Shown here one piece after another: positions 28,952 through 37,329 of a stretch of DNA of 64,000 bases. A program made the position numbers and the translations under genes. The stretch's first letter is position 1. The number at the start of each line of letters is the position of its first letter. Below the pieces are notes generated by a model. The model was given only the letters and a program-made list of their open reading frames with translations, searched no databases and was not told where the DNA came from. Location of the stretch: NCBI GenBank assembly GCA_040902105.1, contig JBBDXW010000055.1, forward strand, positions 1 to 64,000, given 5' to 3'. This DNA is from IDS-8 sp040902105. GTDB lineage: Bacteria; Pseudomonadota; Gammaproteobacteria; Steroidobacterales; Woeseiaceae.

Positions 28952-30250
28952 ATGGCCGATGAAAAGAAACGTTTCCTGTTCGTCTCGATCGGTGCGCTGA
29001 TCAGCGACATCGCGTGGCAGATCGTCAAGGAAGGCCACGACGTCAAATACTTCATCGAGAGCGAATCCGAGAAGAGCATCGGCGACGGCTTTATACCGAA
29101 AGTCAACTCATGGGAAAAGCACGTCAAGTGGGCAGACGTGATCGTGTTCGACGACGTGCTGGGGCTCGGGGAAAAAGCACAGAAACTGCGCGAGGCCGGC
29201 AAGCACGTGGTGGGCGGCACGGCGTACACGGACCGGCTGGAAGACGACCGCTCGTTCGGGCAGGAAGAACTGAAGCGACACGGCGTTTCCATCATTCCGT
29301 TTCAGGAATTCACGGACTTCGATTCTGCAATCCGGTACGTCGAGGAAAATCCATCGGCCTACGTCATCAAGCCGAGCGGCGAGGCGCAGAACATCAAACG
29401 CCTGCTGTTCGTCGGCAGGGAAGACGACGGCAAGGACGTCGTTCACGTGTTGCAGTCTTACAAAGCCGTATATTCGGACACGGTCAAGGTGTTCCAGCTG
29501 CAAAGACGGGTCCGCGGCGTCGAGGTTGCGGTGGGCGCGTTTTTCAACGGCAAGGAATTCATGCAGCCGATCAACGTCAATTTCGAACACAAGCTGCTGT
29601 TCCCCGGAGATATCGGGCCGTCCACGGGCGAGATGGGCACCTGCATGTACTGGAGCGGACCGAATCGCATTTTCAAGGCGACGCTGGCGAAACTGGAGGA
29701 GCGCCTGGCGGAGGAAGGCTACGTCGGCTATATCGACGTCAACTGCATCGTCAACGGACAGGGTATCTATCCGCTGGAGTTCACGGCGCGATTCGGCTAT
29801 CCGACGATCAGCATCCAGGCGGATAGCCTGTCCATGCCGCTGGCGGATTTCATCTCGGGCATGGCGGATGGCTCACTGAAGACCTTCAAGTTCAAACGCG
29901 GCTTCCAGATCGGTGTGCGCATCGTTGTGCCGCCGTTTCCCTACAACGATCCGAAAACATTCGAAGCAAATTCAAAAGACCGGGTGGTCATATTCCGCCG
30001 GCCGAATTACGAAGGCATCCACATCGAAGACGTCAAGCTGGTGAAGGGCGAATGGCTCATCACCGGAAACACGGGTGTCGTACTCATCGTAACCGGTCAG
30101 GGCATTTCGGTGAAACAGGCTCAGTCGCAGGCTTATCAGCGCGTCAGCAACATCCTCATCCCGAACATGTATTACCGCAAAGACATCGGCGACCGCTGGT
30201 TCGAAGATCATGACAAGCTGCACACGTGGGGGTATTTGCGGGAGAGTTGA
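28952..30250 (+). CDS. Orphan GARS (PurD)-like ATP-grasp protein
   Basis: A 432-residue protein with the fold pattern of phosphoribosylamine-glycine ligase. An N-terminal Rossmann part (KKRFLFVSIGALISDIAWQI) is followed by ATP-grasp segments SAYVIKPSGEAQNI, with the ATP-binding lysine, and YPLEFTARFGYPTI, equivalent to the E-N/R metal-site strand. The glycine-rich N-terminal loop of true PurD is not conserved. No other purine gene is near, and the family normally sits beside PurH or is monocistronic with a higher match. A different carboxylate-amine ligation seems likely; substrate unknown. Confidence 0.7.
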   Translation: MADEKKRFLFVSIGALISDIAWQIVKEGHDVKYFIESESEKSIGDGFIPKVNSWEKHVKWADVIVFDDVLGLGEKAQKLREAGKHVVGGTAYTDRLEDDRSFGQEELKRHGVSIIPFQEFTDFDSAIRYVEENPSAYVIKPSGEAQNIKRLLFVGREDDGKDVVHVLQSYKAVYSDTVKVFQLQRRVRGVEVAVGAFFNGKEFMQPINVNFEHKLLFPGDIGPSTGEMGTCMYWSGPNRIFKATLAKLEERLAEEGYVGYIDVNCIVNGQGIYPLEFTARFGYPTISIQADSLSMPLADFISGMADGSLKTFKFKRGFQIGVRIVVPPFPYNDPKTFEANSKDRVVIFRRPNYEGIHIEDVKLVKGEWLITGNTGVVLIVTGQGISVKQAQSQAYQRVSNILIPNMYYRKDIGDRWFEDHDKLHTWGYLRES

Positions 30251-30400
30251 GTGAAAACGACGGCCACGTGACTTACCTACCAAAGACCGGGCAAGGCTGA
30301 TTCGGTTGCTTATAGCCACTCTTGAGGCTGATGACGGCGGTGCAGCGAATGTTCATGCTCGCCGTCAGACCGCCGATATAACCGGCTTGTTCGTCATGCG

Positions 30401-30406
30401 AGGAGG
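30401..30406 (+). promoter_or_regulatory. Perfect Shine-Dalgarno for the 49-codon ORF
   Basis: AGGAGG stands eight bases before the ATG at 30415. It is the strongest ribosome binding site seen in this part of the window and is the main evidence that the short frame is translated. Confidence 0.7.
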
Positions 30407-30414
30407 TACGAGAT

Positions 30415-30564
30415 ATGCGCCATCCGATAAAAGAGTTGCCACTGGTCGAGGACTACGGGGAGGGGTTCCGCAGCCGCCTGGTCGAGTGGGGTGGCATGAG
30501 ATGCAGAGAGAAGAAAACCCGTGAGCAAATCTCGCAATGTCGGGCTGCAACGTTCAGTGGCTAA
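30415..30564 (+). CDS. Small 49-residue protein, unknown
   Basis: Short basic protein beginning MRHPIKELPLVEDYG, rich in arginine, glutamate and cysteine (two C), with no hydrophobic helix. It is supported by an AGGAGG site at ideal spacing and by an in-frame TAA followed at once by an attC-like half site, a layout typical of integron gene cassettes. I recognise no family. It could also be the surviving 5' end of a longer gene, since the tail after WGG becomes less protein-like (CREKKTREQISQCRAA). Confidence 0.45.
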   Translation: MRHPIKELPLVEDYGEGFRSRLVEWGGMRCREKKTREQISQCRAATFSG

Positions 30565-30585
30565 GCGGCCTGACAAGGCGCTGCA
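30565..30585 (+). repeat. attC-like left half site
   Basis: The segment GCCTGACAAGGCGCTGCA matches, at ACAAGGCGCTGCA, the left part of the fuller attC-like site at 49642-49699. No right half follows before the next gene's ATG, so this would be a truncated site if real. Confidence 0.35.
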
Positions 30586-30588
30586 CGA

Positions 30589-31395
30589 ATGACGTTGAGG
30601 GTTGCAGCGAGCCGACTCGCCTGCCTCGTACTGATTGCCACGCTGATGTCCTGTGCTGATCGGTCCCCGAATGAGATGCCCTCGATCTCCGAACCCGTCG
30701 ACGCGGATTGCATGCTGCCCCCGGCTCCGGAGATCCTTCTGGATGAGGACGGCGCCCTGCTTCAGGTCTGGTCGTTCCCCCTCGAGGACGTTCACTCCCG
30801 TCCTGTACTCCCCGATGACTTGGGCCTGCTCGCTTACCGGGCAGCGATCCGCGCGGATGGGGCCGACGTGCGGCGCCCGGTGTCTGACGAGCCTCCCGCG
30901 CGAACCCCGGCCGAGGCCGAGATCTGGGACGACGAGAATTACAACAATGATCTGGCCTTCAGCGGTGAAGTGGGCTCGATTGATGCGATCACCTGCCTGG
31001 ATGCCCTGCTCTTCGCTGCGCAGAACGCTCGCATCTCCCAGCTTGAGCGCCCGACCGAGTTCCTCGCGTCCGTGTTGCGCAGGGATGGGTCGAAGGACGT
31101 GATCGTCGTGTTCGGGGCCGGCAACGAGATGTTTCCGCCGAAATCCGTTTATGGCTTCGACATCGTCGACGAGTACCTGGCGCAGGATTGGCGCTTCTGG
31201 TATGCATTACACAATCATACCCTCCAAGAGAAGGGTGAGTTGCTGGCCCTGGGCACACCAGTGCCCAGCACGTCGGATGTCCAACTCGTCCGGAGCCTGG
31301 CGGAAGACAGGGGGCTCGAGAGTGTGCGGGTGACGAACGGCTTCTACACGTTCAACGCGACAGTCGATGACCTATCGGAGTTTCGCGCTCGGTAA
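30589..31395 (+). CDS. Lipoprotein with JAMM/RadC-like metalloprotease motif
   Basis: A 268-residue predicted lipoprotein (lipobox TLMSC near residue 22) with no family I can name overall. Its C-terminal part contains ALHNHTLQ, then GTPVPSTSDVQLVRSL, resembling the HxH...PSxxD signature of JAMM (MPN/RadC) metal sites, though with about nine extra residues between the second histidine and the serine. A glutamate (GAGNEMF) precedes it, as in JAMM proteins. If correct, this is a secreted metalloprotease or deubiquitinase-fold protein. It is preceded by an attC-like half site. Confidence 0.55.
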   Translation: MTLRVAASRLACLVLIATLMSCADRSPNEMPSISEPVDADCMLPPAPEILLDEDGALLQVWSFPLEDVHSRPVLPDDLGLLAYRAAIRADGADVRRPVSDEPPARTPAEAEIWDDENYNNDLAFSGEVGSIDAITCLDALLFAAQNARISQLERPTEFLASVLRRDGSKDVIVVFGAGNEMFPPKSVYGFDIVDEYLAQDWRFWYALHNHTLQEKGELLALGTPVPSTSDVQLVRSLAEDRGLESVRVTNGFYTFNATVDDLSEFRAR

Positions 31396-31620
31396 TTGTC
31401 CGCACCAAGATATATGCTGCTCAACGAAATGTCAGAGCACAACAATTGCTTTATGCACGGGACAACGGTGGCGAGAGTAGAGCGCGTGCTGATCGTCGGG
31501 GGTGGAATCGGGGGGCTCTCTCTCGCGATCGCTCTGCGCCAACGAGGTCTGTCGGCCGACATCGTCGAGCGCGCCGATGCGGGCGCGGCGAGCGGGGCCG
31601 GCCTTTATCTTTATGACTGA
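31396..31620 (+). pseudogene. N-terminal fragment of FAD-dependent monooxygenase
   Basis: The 74-residue frame starts one base after the preceding stop. From about residue 29 it reads VERVLIVGGGIGGLSLAIAL, the dinucleotide-binding motif of FAD monooxygenases, followed by the expected acidic strand end (ADIVERA). It then stops at GLYLYD, where a normal protein would continue for more than 300 residues. The rest is absent, and the next gene begins 21 bases later. This is a truncated remnant, probably left by recombination. Confidence 0.8.
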
Positions 31621-31641
31621 ATTAACGCGGTAGCAGGCTAC

Positions 31642-32079
31642 ATGAAGAAGCTCCTCATCCTCCTTGCAATCATTGCGGCGTACGCCGGTGTCTATCGAAG
31701 TTCCGACTTTTCAGATCTCGACCGCACTACCGCCGTACCGGCAGATTCGGGCAACAACACACCGGAAGTAATCTCGGACCGGGAGAGCGGCAACCAAGTC
31801 GCCGGAAATGGCGCTGTCGTGCGGATTCTCCCGGATGACAACGACGGCAGCCGCCATCAGAGATTCATACTCCGGCTCGAATCCGGACAGACGCTGTTGA
31901 TCGCGCACAATATCGACGTCGCTCCGCGGGTTGCAGACCTGAAAATCGGCGACAACGTGTCCTTCAATGGCGAATACGAGTGGAACGCCGAGGGAGGCGT
32001 GATCCATTGGACGCACCACGATCCGGCCGGCAGCCATTCTACCGGGTGGCTGAAGCACGGCGGCCGCACCTACAAATAG
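31642..32079 (+). CDS. DUF3465 family protein
   Basis: A 145-residue protein with an N-terminal membrane anchor or signal (KLLILLAIIAAYAGVY). The domain matches DUF3465 as I remember it: RHQRFILRLESGQTLLIAHN, a GDNVSFNGEYEWN segment and the characteristic GGVIHWTHHDP ending in a conserved GWLKHGGRTYK. The family is a small OB-like beta-barrel of unknown role, exported or periplasmic. It is not obviously cotranscribed with its neighbours. Confidence 0.88.
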   Translation: MKKLLILLAIIAAYAGVYRSSDFSDLDRTTAVPADSGNNTPEVISDRESGNQVAGNGAVVRILPDDNDGSRHQRFILRLESGQTLLIAHNIDVAPRVADLKIGDNVSFNGEYEWNAEGGVIHWTHHDPAGSHSTGWLKHGGRTYK

Positions 32080-32172
32080 ACTCCGTGCGCTGACTCGACG
32101 ATCCGGCAACGCCAGGCGAACTCCCGCAGGACTATACTCGCAGCCTCGGCAAACCTGTGTACCGGAGGCCTT

Positions 32173-32514
32173 GTGGCGCAACGTGGGGACACTTCGCTGG
32201 TCGTCTGCGCGCTGTGGATGATCGTCATCAGCGTGCTGTTGTTCTTCCTGCCCGCGATCAACGGACTGATCGGCGGTGCGGTAGGCGGGTATAAGGCAGG
32301 TTCAGCGAAGCGCGGCCTCGGGGCCGCGATCCTGCCGGCCATCGCGGCGGGTATCGGCATCTGGTTGCTGCTCGCGGTATTCAACGCGCCCGTGCTGGGG
32401 TTTTTCGCCGGCCTCGCCTTCGGCCTGTGGGCATTCATCTCCAGCATCGGCTTGTTGATTGGTGCGCTGGTCGGCGGAGCCATTGCTCCCGATCGTCCGG
32501 ATTCGATGCGTTAG
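32173..32514 (+). CDS. Small integral membrane protein, unknown
   Basis: A 113-residue protein with three or four hydrophobic helices (SLVVCALWMIVISVLLFFL, AILPAIAAGIGIWLLLAV, SSIGLLIGALVGGAIA) and glycine zippers (GGAVGGYKAGSAKRG). The GTG start is preceded by CGGAGG. Similar small glycine-rich proteins occur as DUF5518-like membrane proteins, but I cannot assign the family with confidence. Confidence 0.65.
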   Translation: MAQRGDTSLVVCALWMIVISVLLFFLPAINGLIGGAVGGYKAGSAKRGLGAAILPAIAAGIGIWLLLAVFNAPVLGFFAGLAFGLWAFISSIGLLIGALVGGAIAPDRPDSMR

Positions 32515-32565
32515 GAACAGCGTTCGACGTATCATCGGCACCTTCATTCAATCGAGGATTGCCTC

Positions 32566-32790
32566 ATGGCGCTAACGGCAGAAGAATTCGAGGAACTCAC
32601 GGAGAGTTTCGACTACAACGATTCCGACAAAGACGGAATGATTGAATTTCCCGAATTCGTCAATATGCTGAGCGCACTTGAAGCAAACGTCGGGACGGCA
32701 GAAGCGCGAGTCGGATTTCGCGAAATCGACAGCGACGACGACGGCTCCATCGACCTGGATGAGTTTATCGAGTGGTGGAGCGACCGATAG
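32566..32790 (+). CDS. Two-EF-hand calcium-binding protein
   Basis: A 74-residue soluble protein consisting almost entirely of a paired EF-hand. Both loops are canonical 12-mers, DSDKDGMIEFPE and DSDDDGSIDLDE, each with D at positions 1, 3 and 5, G at 6 and E at 12. No signal peptide is present, so it is likely a cytoplasmic calcium buffer or sensor. Calmodulin-like two-hand proteins of this size are uncommon in bacteria. It stands alone between small membrane and DUF2934 genes. Confidence 0.9.
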   Translation: MALTAEEFEELTESFDYNDSDKDGMIEFPEFVNMLSALEANVGTAEARVGFREIDSDDDGSIDLDEFIEWWSDR

Positions 32791-32817
32791 CTGTCTTTGA
32801 GCCGGACGTTCCCGGTA

Positions 32818-33279
32818 TTACTTCTTTCGCGGACCGCGGCGACGCGCGCTCAATCGGTCGCCCAGCTCCGAGATTTTCCCGGATATCTCCTCTGCGATTT
32901 CCTCGGCCTGCTCTCTGAGCTTCCTGCTTGCCTGTTGCCCGCGTTCGCGAAGTTCGTCCAGCTTGTGCTCGAACCCATCGCGCGACTCCGCAAGCTTTTC
33001 CAGCTCTTTCTGCCATTCGGCACGCGCCTCGACTCTCTTTCGTGCGACTTTCCTGCGCAACGACTTGAGGTTCTCGGCAGCCGCGGCAAATTGTTCCTGG
33101 AGCCGCTCGAGCGACGCGTTATGCTCCATCTGACGCAGGCGAGCATTGACCTCGGACTCGGCCTCGACCCAATCCGCGATCGCGTCGCCGCCGTCGAAGC
33201 CGCGCCCTTGCGCACGGAAATAGGCTGCCTCGGCGACCATTTTCTGCCGTTCCTCGGCACTGAGTTTGGTAACTGACAT
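32818..33279 (-). CDS. DUF2934 domain protein with long charged coiled coil
   Basis: A 153-residue protein. The first 45 residues match DUF2934 (SAEERQKMVAEAAYFRAQGR and DAIADWVEAESEV), often found in plant- or host-associated bacteria. The rest is a highly charged helix (many E/R/K heptads: KLDELRERGQQASRKLREQA), predicted coiled coil, ending in a basic tail (ARRRGPRKK) that could bind nucleic acid. The start at 33279 is preceded by AAGGAGGG. Function unknown. Confidence 0.8.
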   Translation of the reverse strand: MSVTKLSAEERQKMVAEAAYFRAQGRGFDGGDAIADWVEAESEVNARLRQMEHNASLERLQEQFAAAAENLKSLRRKVARKRVEARAEWQKELEKLAESRDGFEHKLDELRERGQQASRKLREQAEEIAEEISGKISELGDRLSARRRGPRKK

Positions 33280-33590
33280 GGGTTTACCCTCCTTATGGGT
33301 TGCGTTAACACCGCTGCGGTATCGCAGATAAGTACGGCATTCGTAATAGCGCGTACGCAAAGCTTACCGCAAACACCGGTCAGCCGGTCACCGTGCCGGC
33401 GCCTTTCGCGTTCTGGCGCCGTCAATCGTATCGGCCATACGTATTCTCCGAAGCAGTGTAACCACTTGAACTAATCGGCAGGGTACGGCCGTTCGCGCGT
33501 TGAACTGCATGCGCAATCGGCCAGCCGGCGATTCTGGCGGCCGACTGCGAATCCCTGCAAGATAGTGCTCCCGCAGCAACCTGGCCCGGT

Positions 33591-34847
33591 ATGGACGAAC
33601 CGCTTCTGCATCGGCTCGCCGTCGCTCTAGGCGTCGGCCTCATCGTCGGCGTCGAGCGCGGCTGGCGCAGCCGGCTGGAAGCCGGCGGCCAACGTCCCGC
33701 CGGCGTGCGGACGTTCTCACTGGTGGGCCTGCTCGGCGGCGTGCTCGCATCGCTCGGAGACAACGACACCTCCGCCGTCCTGGCTGCCGGCATACTCGCG
33801 GTCGGAGGTTTCGGGATCGTCACGTACGTGTTGACCGCGCGCGAAACTCGCGACCTCGGCATGACCACCGAGCTGGCGTTGATCGTGACTTTCGGCCTCG
33901 GCGCCCTGTCGGTGCTCGGCGCGCCGTTCGAGGCCACCGCTGCCGCGATCGTGATGGCGCTTGTACTCGGCTTGAAGAGCGAGTTTCACGAGGCAATTCT
34001 CGGACTGGAGCGTCACGAACTGCTTGCAACGTTGCAATTGCTGCTGATCGCGGTCGTCCTCGTGCCATTGCTGCCCTCGCGTCCGATGGGACCGTGGGAC
34101 GCGGTGAACCCGCGTACGGTCGGCATGCTGGTGTTGCTGATCGCGGGCTTCTCGTACATCGGCTACTTCGCGGTCCGCGCATTCGGTTCGCGGCTCGGCC
34201 TCATGCTGACGGCGTTGTTCGGCGGATTGAGTTCGTCGACCGCGGTCACGGTCGCGTATGCGCGCCGCTCGCTCTCCGCAGACTCGCACCGGGCCTTGTT
34301 CGGCGCAGGCATCGCGCTCGCGGCCGCAATGATGGTGCCCAGGCTGTCGATCGAGATTGCGGTCGTCAACCCGGCGCTGCTGCAGGGCCTCTGGCCAACC
34401 TTTGTCACCCTGGCGCTCGTCCCGCTGGCCGGTGTCGCGTGGGTCACCTATCGAAACGCGCACGTGGACATGCCGCACGACGTGCAGCTCAGCAATCCAC
34501 TCCAGCTGCGAACAGCTGTCGTTTTCGGCCTGCTGTTGTCGGTGCTGTTCATCGCGGGCCATTTGATCCAGCAAAGTCTCGGCGATGCAGGCATGTACGC
34601 AATGGCGGCCGTCGCCGGCCTGGTCGATGTCGATGCGATTTCGCTCTCTCTCGCCCAGGCGGCAAGCAAGGACTTCGAGGCATCGACCGCGGAGCGCGCC
34701 ATCGTCATCGCGATGCTGGTGAACACGGCTTCCAAAGCCGTTCTTGCTGCGACGCTAGGCGGCATGCCGATGCTGCGTTCCGCGACGGCGGTACTCGCGG
34801 TGGCGCTGGTCGCCGGCGCGACCGTGGCGTTTCTCACCCTCGGCTGA
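33591..34847 (+). CDS. MgtC/SapB-like and DUF4010 membrane protein
   Basis: A 418-residue inner-membrane protein. The first 130 residues match the MgtC/SapB N-terminal domain (ALGVGLIVGVERGWRSR, with the GVERGWR pattern), and residues about 180-400 are the DUF4010 domain (GLSSSTAVTVAYARRS). About eleven helices are predicted. Such proteins are annotated from gene fusion only; transport or regulation of a cation is presumed but unproven. It appears monocistronic. Confidence 0.85.
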   Translation: MDEPLLHRLAVALGVGLIVGVERGWRSRLEAGGQRPAGVRTFSLVGLLGGVLASLGDNDTSAVLAAGILAVGGFGIVTYVLTARETRDLGMTTELALIVTFGLGALSVLGAPFEATAAAIVMALVLGLKSEFHEAILGLERHELLATLQLLLIAVVLVPLLPSRPMGPWDAVNPRTVGMLVLLIAGFSYIGYFAVRAFGSRLGLMLTALFGGLSSSTAVTVAYARRSLSADSHRALFGAGIALAAAMMVPRLSIEIAVVNPALLQGLWPTFVTLALVPLAGVAWVTYRNAHVDMPHDVQLSNPLQLRTAVVFGLLLSVLFIAGHLIQQSLGDAGMYAMAAVAGLVDVDAISLSLAQAASKDFEASTAERAIVIAMLVNTASKAVLAATLGGMPMLRSATAVLAVALVAGATVAFLTLG

Positions 34848-34862
34848 ACCGGGTCTCAAGCT

Positions 34863-35969
34863 CTACTCGCGCCGTGCCGTAATCGTTTCTCCGTCCGCCG
34901 TTCGGATGACCAACGCGCCGTCGTCGGTGATATCGAAGTGGCTTGCGGCGCCGAGCAGCCGCAGGAATTCCCGCTCCTGGCCATCGAGTGCGGGCGCGCA
35001 GGCCATCAGCGTCCCCCGGGCCTGCCCCACCGCCAATCCCTCACCGGACAGCGTCCATGTCGCCCCATAACTGTTGCAACTCGCACGACCGGCCAGACTG
35101 CCGTCTGCGCCGAAATTGAGCGTCGCGCGCGAGCTGTCGATGATGCCTTTGCCGGCGATGTCCTCGACTACCCATTCGCCGTCCTGTAACAACGACGCGG
35201 GTGACCCACCGCAGCCTTGCAGGGTCTGGCCGTCAATCGAGACGGTTACGCCGTTCGGATGCGGCATGCCGGTCATGGAGTCCCGGCAGATGCGATCGAC
35301 CACGTCGACGCGCAGATCCTGTGCTTCGGTGACTGAAACGTAGCTGCGGCCATCCCCCGATGCCCCCGATGGCGAGGGTTCGGGGACCGGCACGACGGTC
35401 TCATCGTCGCCGTAATTCCATTTCAGGGTCATGTTCTGCGCGTCGATCGTCAGGAGCCAGCCGGGTTCGTTGCCGCGCGCAGTGAAAAGCGATTCGTCCG
35501 CGCTGCCCGGCGCAACGTTGCCGGTGTCGGAGGGCGCTCGCACCAGCAGCAGGGTGCCCAGGTCGATCGACATTTCGTCAGCATCGATCGAATTTGCCGT
35601 GTCGGTTGTCCAGATCAGGCGGCCGTCCGCATCGCGGATCTCGCCGCGGACAGCGTATCGGCTGCCTGGTTCCAGATCGTCGCCTGGTACGGTCAGCTCG
35701 AACGGAACCGGCACCTGCCGATTGCCGAGTTCGACGCTTGTTTCCACGATGACCGGCGCAGCAGCATCGGCACGGGAAATATCGCTCAACGTCACCCGGG
35801 CGATGCTGCCGGGCGGCAAGGCGATGCGTTCGCGGTACGTGAGCGATCCGGTGATGCTGGTCTGTTGCATGCTGCTTCCAGCGTCCTCCGCATGATCGGA
35901 GTGCGGTTCCATGCAGCCGGCCACGAGAACGAAGGAAAGAATTGCGGCAGTGCGTGAGGCGTGGAGCAT
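34863..35969 (-). CDS. Lipoprotein with YbaY, COG3650-like and META domains
   Basis: A 368-residue lipoprotein (lipobox LVAGC near residue 19). Residues about 35-145 match the YbaY-type lipoprotein domain (ITGSLTYRERIALPPGS). Then comes a heat-shock-HslJ-like pair: a COG3650-like beta domain (FTARGNEPGWLLTIDAQNM) and a C-terminal META domain (GRASCNSYGATW, LMACAPALDGQEREFLRLL). The start at 35969 is preceded by GGGAGGT. Such multi-domain envelope lipoproteins are probably stress-related. It is divergent from the AraC regulator. Confidence 0.82.
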   Translation of the reverse strand: MLHASRTAAILSFVLVAGCMEPHSDHAEDAGSSMQQTSITGSLTYRERIALPPGSIARVTLSDISRADAAAPVIVETSVELGNRQVPVPFELTVPGDDLEPGSRYAVRGEIRDADGRLIWTTDTANSIDADEMSIDLGTLLLVRAPSDTGNVAPGSADESLFTARGNEPGWLLTIDAQNMTLKWNYGDDETVVPVPEPSPSGASGDGRSYVSVTEAQDLRVDVVDRICRDSMTGMPHPNGVTVSIDGQTLQGCGGSPASLLQDGEWVVEDIAGKGIIDSSRATLNFGADGSLAGRASCNSYGATWTLSGEGLAVGQARGTLMACAPALDGQEREFLRLLGAASHFDITDDGALVIRTADGETITARRE

Positions 35970-36187
35970 GACGCGGTACCTCCCCTGACACCGGGATTGC
36001 AGGTTGGCGCGGCCGGCAGTCTGCCGTCGCTGACGTCGGTCGTGGGCATCATACGCCATGCCGGATGTGCCGAAACCGGGCCTCACAGTTATTTCACGGG
36101 GATTCGACGAGAATTGGAAACGGTGGGTGTCCCGGATTGGCGGCGTATACTCTTCCTCGATGGCCGAGCTGAGAACCCTGAAGACCG

Positions 36188-37060
36188 ATGCGAGCGTTGC
36201 GGCGTTTGACGTCGACGTGGTGTGCTGACGTGCTGCTGACGTGCGCGCCTGGAGCGCAGCTGCGACCGTTCGTCAGATGCGTGTGGCTGTCCGATCAGAG
36301 CGCCCCACAGGAGCCGCTCGAAGCGCATCGCGAAAATGTCCTGCCGACGGGCGACATGCACCTGGTTTTTCGCCTGTCGGAACGTCCGGTGGTGCTCTTC
36401 GATCGCAGTGCCGAAGCACCGGAGCTTGTTCTCGGTCACGCCGTCGTCGGCGGGCCACGCTCCGGTTACTATACGAAGGACGTCTCGCTACCCGCTCGTT
36501 CGGTTGGCGTTCAACTCCGGCCCGGTGCCGCCGAGGCATTATTCGGCATGCCCGCCAGCGAATTCACAGAGCGCCATGTGCGGCTGGAGGATCTGTGGGG
36601 CAGGTCCGCCTCGCTCATACGCGACCGACTCATCGAGGCTTCCGACCCGCAACGGCAGCTCCGCGTGCTCGAGGCGATCCTCTCCAAGCGCCTGCCGCAG
36701 CCAAGAGCGCTCCATCCCGCGGTGGCCGGCGCACTGCAACAATTCGCGTCGACCCGCAGCGTCCGTGAGGCGGTCCGGCGAAGCGGCTACAGTCACCGCG
36801 GGTTTGTGGCCCTGTTCCGCCGCTCCGTGGGGTTGGCGCCCAAGCGGTACGCGCGCGTGTTGCGCTTCCAGAACGTGCTGGCCGAATGCGCCGCGAACCG
36901 GGATGTCGCCTGGGCCGACCTGGCGATGAAAGCGGGTTACAGCGACCAGGCGCACTTCAATCGCGAGTTTCGCGAGTTTGCGGGCGTTACGCCGGAAAGC
37001 TATCGTCGTGTCGCCCCCCGGGCTTCGCATCACGTTCCCGTGCCGCCAGATTTCCGCTGA
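36188..37060 (+). CDS. AraC family transcriptional regulator
   Basis: A 290-residue DNA-binding regulator. Residues about 20-150 form an uncharacterised sensory domain of the DUF6597 type (RENVLPTGDMHLVFRL, LGHAVVGGPRSGYYT). Residues about 180-275 are the double helix-turn-helix: SVREAVRRSGYSHRGFVALF followed by the recognition half AMKAGYSDQAHFNREFREFA. Its targets are unknown; the META lipoprotein gene is divergent from it and the VOC gene lies downstream. Confidence 0.9.
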   Translation: MRALRRLTSTWCADVLLTCAPGAQLRPFVRCVWLSDQSAPQEPLEAHRENVLPTGDMHLVFRLSERPVVLFDRSAEAPELVLGHAVVGGPRSGYYTKDVSLPARSVGVQLRPGAAEALFGMPASEFTERHVRLEDLWGRSASLIRDRLIEASDPQRQLRVLEAILSKRLPQPRALHPAVAGALQQFASTRSVREAVRRSGYSHRGFVALFRRSVGLAPKRYARVLRFQNVLAECAANRDVAWADLAMKAGYSDQAHFNREFREFAGVTPESYRRVAPRASHHVPVPPDFR

Positions 37061-37100
37061 GGTTCGCTATGGAGCCTCGGCAAGTCGCATTCGTTGGCCT

Positions 37101-37200
37101 CTGGCACGAGCAGGAGTACCGTCCGGGGGTGTTCCACAAAGCGAGTTCGCGAAGCGGTGTTTGAGCGACTGGAATACCCCCGGACGGTACTCCTGCGGCG
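37101..37200. repeat. Palindromic repeat, family E
   Basis: Left arm GCAGGAGTACCGTCCGGGGG (37110) and inverted right arm ending at 37196 pair around a 40-base loop. The left arm also matches the single arm at 14-50 in reverse complement. It lies between the AraC and VOC genes. Confidence 0.85.
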
Positions 37201-37329
37201 TCAAAAGTAATCTCCCGAGCTTGTGCCAACTCCCCAGGGTCATTTTTATTCAAGACGAGGCGCCCGGATGCCAATAAGATCGTTCCCTGTCGATCCGGCC
37301 CAGTCCATAGAATTCAGGAGCGCCCGACC

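Larger units (their letters stand above)
30251..30588. other. Accessory intergenic stretch with small ORF and attC-like half site
   Basis: No long gene is present. The stretch holds the 49-codon ORF at 30415-30564 and, right after it, CCTGACAAGGCGCTGCA, which resembles the left half of an integron attC site. GCTTATAGCC at 30308-30317 weakly resembles the right end of such a site. Confidence 0.5.
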
